A stretch of DNA of 8,683 bases from PALSA-1006 sp037140475 (lineage in GTDB: Bacteria > Pseudomonadota > Gammaproteobacteria > Burkholderiales > Gallionellaceae). This document shows positions 1 to 5,800 of this stretch, one piece after another (within the stretch, counting starts at the first letter, position 1; each line of letters begins with the position of its first letter). The stretch lies in NCBI GenBank assembly GCA_037140475.1, contig JBAXEJ010000081.1, positions 1 to 8,683 of the forward strand, given 5' to 3'. The notes under the pieces are model-generated. The model was not told where the DNA came from. It searched no databases and was given only the letters and a program-made list of their open reading frames with translations. The translations under genes and the position numbers were made by a program.

Positions 1-11
1 GGTTAATCGAG

Positions 12-827
12 ATGGATGCTCCCAAGCGCACCGTAATCTACGTTTCAGATGGTACCGGCATTACGGTCGAGACCTTGGGGCATGGTTTGCTTGCGCAATT
101 TGACGGCATTGAGTTTCGCGCAATTCGCTTTCCATTTTTAGATACGCTGGATAAAGCGCAAGAGTGTTTGGCGCGTATCAACGAGTTGTATGAAAGCGAG
201 GGTGTGACGCCTATCGTTATTATGACGGTGACGAATAATGAAATTAGTGCCTTGATTCATCAGGGTCAAGCCTATTTTATTGATTTGTTCGATGCCTTTA
301 TTGCGCCATTAGAGGAAGAGCTCGGGGCGAAATACTCACGTGCGGTGGGGCGTTCTCATAGCCAAGCGCATCCACAATATGATAAGCGTATCGCCGCGAT
401 GAACTTTGCGTTGGCGCACGATGACGGCGTGTCCGATGCAGATTTGAAGAGCGCTGATATTATTTTGGTGGGTGTTTCGCGCAGTGGTAAGACCCCGACT
501 AGTTTGTATCTTTCCTTGCAGTTTTCGTTAAAGGCGGCGAACTATCCACTTATCCCGGAAGACTTCGAGCGTAATGAGTTACCGTCAAGATTGTTGCAAT
601 ATCGCAGCAAGCTTTTTGGCTTGACCATTGCGCCAGAACAGTTGCATCGCATTCGCAATGAGCGCCGCCCGAATAGTAAATATTCATCATTAGAAAATTG
701 CCGCTATGAAGTTGCCGCTGCCGAACGCATGATGCGTCGTGAAGGCATTAAGTGGTTTGAAACAACCTCACGTTCGATTGAGGAGCTCGCAGTTCAACTC
801 ATGCAGGAACTGAGTCTCGATCATTAA
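12..827 (+). CDS. ppsR: PEP synthase regulatory protein (bifunctional kinase/pyrophosphorylase, DUF299 family)
   Basis: Predicted cytoplasmic enzyme that switches phosphoenolpyruvate synthase off by ADP-dependent phosphorylation and on again by phosphate-dependent dephosphorylation, controlling pyruvate-to-PEP flux (family knowledge). The 271 aa protein has close to the usual family length. It opens with the family signature VSDGTGIT (residues 11-18). It carries the conserved Y-x2-RI-x2-MNF-x3-HDDG stretch (about 123-138) and a P-loop, GVSRSGKT (154-161), followed by the conserved KAANYPLIPEDFE region (174-186). A conserved RNERRPNSKY block lies near 215-224. The ATG at 12 puts the signature at the expected distance from the N terminus. 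Only 11 nt lie upstream and the frame is open to the edge, so a slightly earlier start cannot be excluded. Its 3' end overlaps the tail of the convergent LysR gene by 29 bp. The PEP synthase gene itself is not in the window. Confidence 0.95.
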   Translation: MDAPKRTVIYVSDGTGITVETLGHGLLAQFDGIEFRAIRFPFLDTLDKAQECLARINELYESEGVTPIVIMTVTNNEISALIHQGQAYFIDLFDAFIAPLEEELGAKYSRAVGRSHSQAHPQYDKRIAAMNFALAHDDGVSDADLKSADIILVGVSRSGKTPTSLYLSLQFSLKAANYPLIPEDFERNELPSRLLQYRSKLFGLTIAPEQLHRIRNERRPNSKYSSLENCRYEVAAAERMMRREGIKWFETTSRSIEELAVQLMQELSLDH

Positions 828-1758
828 ATTCGGGAGCAGTGCGGTCAATGCCGTAAACCTCATACAGTATTTCAATGAAGCGACGCGCTTGTGGTGAAAG
901 ATGTCGACCTTTGCGTAACACCACGCCATAGCCCCGTTGTGGAAAATATTGCTTAAGGGGAATGCGCACCAATCTTTCGCAACCCGTCATGCAAATGTCA
1001 GTCACGATTGAAATTCCCATCCCCAGTTCCACATACTTTTTAATCACTTCCCAGCCGCCTGCTTCCAGCGTCACAGTAAACGTTAAGTTGTGTTGTTGGA
1101 AAACGTATTTCACCATGCGCCAGGTGGAGAGGTGGCGGGGCGGCAAGATCAAGCCGTACTGGCTGATTTTTTCCAGCGTGACTTCGGGCTCCAGTGACAG
1201 TGGGTGATCAGGAGGCGTAATCAACACTGGGTCGAAGGTGACAACCGGTTGGTAGGTGATGTCATCCGGCACATCGAGCATTGAGCCAACCACCAGATCA
1301 ATTTGATCTTCTCGCAACATTTTCAGGCCATCGCGTCCGGTTTCATTATGGATTTTTAGTTGAATGCCGGGGTGGGCACTGACAAAGCGGCGCACCGCTT
1401 CAGGCAAAATATACAAAATGGTCGATTCGCCCGCGCCGATATTTAATTCACCTGAATCGAGCTTGCCGTGTTGCGCGGCAAAATTTTCTTCCAAACTGTC
1501 GATCCCCTCCACTAGCGGTTTGGCGAGTGCATACAAAGCCTCGCCATCCGGTGTCAATTTCAGCACAGGCCCTCGTCGCTCAAAAACGGTGACGCCGAGT
1601 TCGCGCTCCATCGCCTGAATCTGCAGAGACACTGAGGGTTGGCTTAAAAATAATTTTTGCGCGGCCAAGGTGATATTGCCGGAGCGCACGACCTCGCAAA
1701 AGGCCCTCATTTGCTTCAACCTATTGTTTTTATAGTAACTTTTATGTTCTTTTGGCAT
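799..1758 (-). CDS. LysR-family transcriptional regulator, CysB-like
   Basis: DNA-binding regulator of 319 aa, typical for the family. An N-terminal winged helix-turn-helix covers about residues 12-72, with the recognition region around 29-50 (LAAQKLFLSQPSVSLQIQAM) and the usual wing ERRG near 60-63. A periplasmic-binding-protein-like effector domain follows from about 103 to 310. The stretch WEVIKKYVELGMGISIV resembles the CysB-type effector domain, so I call it CysB-like, but the ligand is unknown. The start is well supported: a GGAGGAG ribosome binding site lies 6 nt upstream of the ATG. It is transcribed away from the RnfB-PFOR-RnfC operon across a 199 bp gap, the classical LysR arrangement, so it probably regulates that operon and itself (inference). 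Its last 29 bp overlap the end of ppsR on the opposite strand. Confidence 0.93.
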   Translation of the reverse strand: MPKEHKSYYKNNRLKQMRAFCEVVRSGNITLAAQKLFLSQPSVSLQIQAMERELGVTVFERRGPVLKLTPDGEALYALAKPLVEGIDSLEENFAAQHGKLDSGELNIGAGESTILYILPEAVRRFVSAHPGIQLKIHNETGRDGLKMLREDQIDLVVGSMLDVPDDITYQPVVTFDPVLITPPDHPLSLEPEVTLEKISQYGLILPPRHLSTWRMVKYVFQQHNLTFTVTLEAGGWEVIKKYVELGMGISIVTDICMTGCERLVRIPLKQYFPQRGYGVVLRKGRHLSPQARRFIEILYEVYGIDRTAPEFNDRDSVPA

Positions 1759-1764
1759 CTCGCG

Positions 1765-1771
1765 CTCCTCC
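1765..1771 (-). promoter_or_regulatory. Strong Shine-Dalgarno site of the LysR gene
   Basis: Read on the - strand this is GGAGGAG, 6 nt before the ATG at 1758. It is nearly a full anti-16S match and fixes the regulator's start codon. Confidence 0.85.
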
Positions 1772-1801
1772 GGTAAAAATCAACTATTCGATTTGTTAAT
1801 A

Positions 1802-1830
1802 ATTATGATTGAAACAATTGATTAAGGAAA
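1802..1830 (-). promoter_or_regulatory. Possible sigma-70 promoter of the LysR gene
   Basis: On the - strand a CATAAT -10 box (1802-1807, 5 of 6 to consensus) lies 17 nt from a poor -35 box TTTCCT (1825-1830). Transcription would begin near 1795, leaving a short leader before the ATG at 1758. It overlaps the dyads, which would fit autoregulation. AT-rich DNA yields such matches easily, so this is tentative. Confidence 0.25.
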
Positions 1831-1840
1831 TAATGATTTC
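1827..1840. repeat. Short inverted repeat, candidate regulator binding half-sites
   Basis: GAAAT and ATTTC arms are separated by AATG. It lies about 15-16 nt, roughly one and a half helical turns, from the centre of the CAATTG dyad, which itself lies 15 nt from the centre of the ATAATTAT palindrome. It is too short for a terminator and has no T-run. A regulator operator is the likeliest reading. Confidence 0.35.
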
Positions 1841-1957
1841 TTGGTTTAGTCTCCGTTCCACAATAAAAACATTGCTGAATAAAGGGTATTCTAAATAAGC
1901 CTTGTTCGTGATGAGTAGCGCAGTAGCAAAAATCTGTGTACGTAAATTGGGGGCAAG

Positions 1958-2836
1958 ATGGGGACTGCATACAGCATGTTGGTCACGGGGGCATTTATGG
2001 CCGGCTTAGGCGGGCTATTGGCATTGCTCTTAGCTATCGCCAGCAAACGCCTCTATGTCTATGAAGATCCTCGCATTGCTGATGTTGAAGAAATGCTCCC
2101 TCACTCAAATTGCGGTGCCTGTGGCACCGCCGGTTGCCGCAACTTTGCGGAACAAGTGGTCGGTGGAACCATCGAACCAGCGCGCTGCACTGTCAACGCC
2201 CCAGCACAAAATCAATCTATTGCGGAATTGCTTGGCGTCGCTATGGGCGATGTTGAAAAAGTAACTGCTCGCCTCGCTTGTGCGGGAGGTAGCCATGTCG
2301 CCAAAATGCGTGCTCACTATGACGGACTTGGCTCCTGTGCCGCAGCAGCGGTGGCGGGAGGGGGCAAGAGTTGCACTTGGGGATGTTTAGGGCTGGGCGA
2401 TTGCGCTGATGTGTGTGACTTTGACGCCATTACGATGGATCAGCACGGCCTTCCTGTTGTTAACTCAGCAAAGTGCACCGCGTGTGGCGACTGCGTTGAT
2501 GTGTGTCCGAAAAGCTTGTTCTCCTTGCATGGCATTTCTCACAAATTATGGATGGCCTGTCGCAATGAGTCCGATGGCGATATTGCCGAGGCCGCATGTG
2601 AAGTGGCTTGCACGGCCTGTGAGCGTTGCGTCGTTGACGCAGCTCCGGGGCTTGTCAGTATCAGCAATAAACTTGCCGTGATTGACTACGCACAAAATGA
2701 TCTCGCAAAAATCGAAGCCGTCGAGCGTTGCCCAACGGGCGCCATCGTTTGGTTAGAGGGAGATCAAGTTATCAAAGGCAAGGCCGCCAAAAAAATTATC
2801 CGCATCGAACCGTTACCTGTTATCGCAGAAGCCTAG
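1958..2836 (+). CDS. RnfB-like membrane-anchored polyferredoxin (long type)
   Basis: Predicted iron-sulfur electron carrier related to RnfB of Rnf complexes, 292 aa. One N-terminal membrane helix (about residues 6-28) anchors it. Next is the RnfB-specific cluster motif C52-x2-C55-x4-C60 with C77. A linker with C108 and C127 leads to GCLGLGDC, typical of the long RnfB of clostridia and relatives. A first double-cluster ferredoxin domain follows (C139, C143, C149, C153; C173, C176, C179, C183). A second ferredoxin domain has only C214, C218, C221, C224 and C258: the usual CP after C224 reads DAAP, and the normal C-x2-C-x2-C before C258 is absent. One of its two clusters is therefore probably missing. 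Short enterobacterial RnfB proteins are about 190 aa. The ribosome binding site is poor (G-rich run just before ATG 1958); ATG 1976 is an alternative start but would trim the residues before the helix. It is first in the operon, and its stop lies 8 nt before the oxidoreductase start. Confidence 0.88.
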   Translation: MGTAYSMLVTGAFMAGLGGLLALLLAIASKRLYVYEDPRIADVEEMLPHSNCGACGTAGCRNFAEQVVGGTIEPARCTVNAPAQNQSIAELLGVAMGDVEKVTARLACAGGSHVAKMRAHYDGLGSCAAAAVAGGGKSCTWGCLGLGDCADVCDFDAITMDQHGLPVVNSAKCTACGDCVDVCPKSLFSLHGISHKLWMACRNESDGDIAEAACEVACTACERCVVDAAPGLVSISNKLAVIDYAQNDLAKIEAVERCPTGAIVWLEGDQVIKGKAAKKIIRIEPLPVIAEA

Positions 2837-2840
2837 GAGA
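2835..2840 (+). promoter_or_regulatory. Shine-Dalgarno site fixing the oxidoreductase start
   Basis: AGGAGA overlaps the TAG stop of the RnfB-like gene and lies 4 nt before ATG 2845. It favours this start over the in-frame ATG at 2728, which lies inside the upstream gene and would add 39 residues unlike the family. Confidence 0.8.
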
Positions 2841-2844
2841 AATC

Positions 2845-5800
2845 ATGCTTAATAAAATCAAACAAATACTTGGAAACGCAACGGAAGCAGAGCCCGTGCA
2901 ATTCAAATATCCGGGCGTGCGAGATGCGATTGATGGCAACACCGCCGTCATTATGGTGGAGCGCGAAGCTTCGCAGGGGGCGGGTGCTTATCCCATTACG
3001 CCTTCCACGCAGATGGGCGAATACTGGGCAGAAGAAGTTGCCAAAGGGCATCTCAATGCAGCAGGCAAGCCACTTATTTTTATTGAGCCAGAATCCGAGC
3101 ACGCAGCGGCGGGTGTTACAGCCGGTCTTTCGATGACAGGGCTACGTGCAGTGAATTTTACTTCGTCACAAGGCTTGGCCTTCATGCACGAATCGTTGTA
3201 TGCGGCTGTGGGCAAGCGTTTGCCGTATGTATTGAACCTCGGTTGCCGTGCGATCACCAAGGCTTCGCTCAATGTGCACTGTGCGCACGACGACTATCAC
3301 TGCGCCGATGACACGGGCTTCATTCAAGTGTTTGCCAAGAATGCACAAGAAGCTGCCGACCTCAACATGATCGCGCGCAAGACTGCTGAGCTAGCTTTAA
3401 CGCCAGCGATGGTGGCGCAAGATGGCTTTCTCACCACGCATTTGATTGAGCCAATGCTGGTGCCTGAGAGAGAACTCATTGCAGAATATTTGGGTGATGC
3501 GGATGACATTATTGATACCCCAACGCCCGCGCAAAAAATGTTGTATGGCCCCAAGCGTCGTCGTGTGCCTTCAACATGGGATGTTGATAATCCAATGATG
3601 ACCGGCGTGGTTGCCAATCAAGATGCTTACATGCAAGCGGTTGCGGCACAGCGCCCTTATTTCTTCGAACATATTCCCGCACTGTTTAATCAGTGTGCTG
3701 AAGAGTTTCACTCGCTGACAGGCCGCCGCTATAACCGCATTGATACTTATCGTTGTGATGATGCCGATTACCTGATCTTAGGGCAGGGAAGTATGACCGT
3801 GCAGGCTGCTGCTGTTGCGGATTGGTTGCGTGACAATCGCAAGATTAAAGTCGGCGTGGTGAATGTCACTATGTTCCGCCCTTTCCCCGGAGATCTTTTA
3901 GGGCATGTGCTGAAAGGTAAAAAAGGCGTTGCGGTGTTGGAGCGCACCGACCAGCCACTATCAGAAGATTTGCCTTTGATGCGCGAAGTGCGTTCCACGA
4001 TTTCAAAATGTGCGGAGAACGGGCGCGAAGAATGCTACGAAGATTATGCCAAGTATGAGCACGCTAAAGACATGCCCACGCTTTACTCTGGTTGCTACGG
4101 CTTGGGATCGCGCGATCTACAACCTGAGGGGCTGATCGCCGCGATTGAGAACATGTTGCCGGGCGCTGCACGCCGCAAGTTCTATTATCTGTCAGTTGAT
4201 TTCGTGCGCGATGAATCCGCCAATCCAAAACAAGAAATTCGCCAGCAAGAGTTGCAAGCCGCCTATCTTGGCATCAAAAATATGGCGCTACGTGGTAGCG
4301 AAAACCCCAATCTACTGCCGAAAAATGCGATTGCGGTGCGCATGCATTCCATTGGTGGCTGGGGCGCTGTGACCACCGGCAAAAATTTGGCCATGACTTT
4401 GTTTGAGCTGTTGGGCTGGGACATCAAAGCCAATCCCAAATATGGCTCAGAGAAAAAAGGCCAGCCTACAACTTACTATTTGTCTGCTGCGCCAGAACCT
4501 ATTCGCATCAACTGCGAATACACCCGCGTTGATGTGGTGCTCTCACCCGACCCACAAGTTTTCTTGCATACCAACGCGCTAGAAGGCCTGAACGATGGCG
4601 GCGTATTCATTATTCAGAGCAATCTGGAAACAGCAGAGGCAGTGTGGGAAACATTCCCTGTCCGCACTCAGCAGTACATCGTCGATCACAAGATCCGCGT
4701 GTTCTATTTGGATGCGTTCAAGATCGCGCGTGCTGAATCGAGCAATCCAGATTTGCAATTGCGTATGCAGGGGAATGCTTTCCAAGGGGCATTTTTCCAT
4801 GCGTCTGATGTGAAAGATCGGGCGGGCTTGAGCGAAGAAACATTGTTCAAGGCGATTGAAAATCAACTGGAATCTAAGTTTGGTAAAAAAGGTAAGCGCA
4901 TCGTTGAGGACAACTTGCGCGTGGTGCGCCGAGGTTACGAAGAGCTCAATGAAATCAATATATTAGAAATGAAGGTCGGTCAGCGTGCCAAAGGCGCGCT
5001 AAAGGCCGCACCGTCAATTCCGGTAATGCTCAAACAGTTGCCAGAAGGAAATGGCGGCCTATCCGATGTGCATCGTTTCTGGGAACAAACCGGTAGCTTC
5101 TATATGAAGGGTCAAGGTTCCGACAATCTGGTTGACCCCTTCATGGGCATGTCAGTAATTCCTGCGGTGACGGGTGTGTATCGCGATATGACGGGCGTGC
5201 GTTTTGAGTATCCGAAGTGGGTTGCAGAGAATTGCACGGCTTGTGGTGAATGTTTTACGCAATGCCCGGATAGCGCAATTCCGGGGTTGGTCAGTACGCC
5301 GAGCGATGTGTTGAATTCTGTGATCCAGAAAATTGAAATTAGCGGTCGGCCAACACGTTTCCTGCGCAAGTTTAGCCGTGCGATTGAAAAGAAATTGCGC
5401 GCTGCGCTCGATAAAGATGGTTTGGATGTGAGTGCGTTACTGGGAAATGCGATCACTGAAGCGTTTGCTGAAGACCCAACGCAAGGAGATGATCGCTCGC
5501 GTTTAGAAGCAGAATTGAATTTGTTGCGCGAGGGGATTGGCAACTTTAAATTCGCCACGACCAAGCCTTACTGGACGCAAAAAGAGAAAAAAGAAAAAGG
5601 CAGTGGCGGATTATTCTCCATTACCGTTAATCCTTATACCTGCAAGGGTTGCGCGATTTGTGTCGAGGTGTGTGCAGACAATGCGCTGATGATGGAAACA
5701 CAAACCAACGAAGCCATTGAAACCATGCGCGATGATTGGAGTTTCTGGTTAGATCTTCCAACTACGCCAGCACAATTTAGCCGCATCGACGACCTCGATG

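Larger units (their letters stand above)
1759..1957. promoter_or_regulatory. Divergent AT-rich intergenic control region between the LysR gene and the RnfB-PFOR-RnfC operon
   Basis: This 199 bp gap holds no convincing ORF or RNA gene. It must contain the promoters of both the LysR gene and the operon. The segment 1785-1850 is strikingly AT-rich compared with the flanking genes. It contains a perfect 8 bp palindrome ATAATTAT (1799-1806), arms TTGTT (1793-1797) and AACAA (1813-1817) that flank it, CAATTG (1815-1820), and an inverted repeat GAAAT-AATG-ATTTC (1827-1840). LysR proteins usually bind interrupted AT-rich dyads containing T-N11-A near the target promoter, so these are candidate operators (inference). 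No good sigma-54 motif and no clear sigma-70 pair for the operon was found. The best + strand candidate, TTGGTT (1841) and TAAAAA (1864), is weak. Confidence 0.6.

Noticed and set aside
962..1207. Short + strand frame inside the LysR gene
   Set aside because: It is antisense to a clear LysR effector domain, with no family resemblance and no ribosome binding site.
1841..1869. TTGGTT-17 nt-TAAAAA as the operon promoter
   Set aside because: Only 3 of 6 and 4 of 6 consensus matches in AT-rich DNA; too weak to list as a feature.
2339..2366. Gly/Ala-rich repeat-like stretch and G-run in the RnfB-like gene
   Set aside because: It matches the conserved linker of long RnfB proteins before GCLGLGDC and is not a frameshift or inserted repeat.
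2728..2844. In-frame upstream extension of the oxidoreductase to ATG 2728
   Set aside because: It lies inside the RnfB-like gene in another frame, its 39 residues do not resemble PFOR, and ATG 2845 has a good ribosome binding site 4 nt upstream.
5112..5564. 150 aa open frame on the - strand inside the oxidoreductase
   Set aside because: It is antisense to well-conserved PFOR coding sequence, shows no recognisable domain, and lacks a promoter or ribosome binding site of note. It is a shadow of the real gene.
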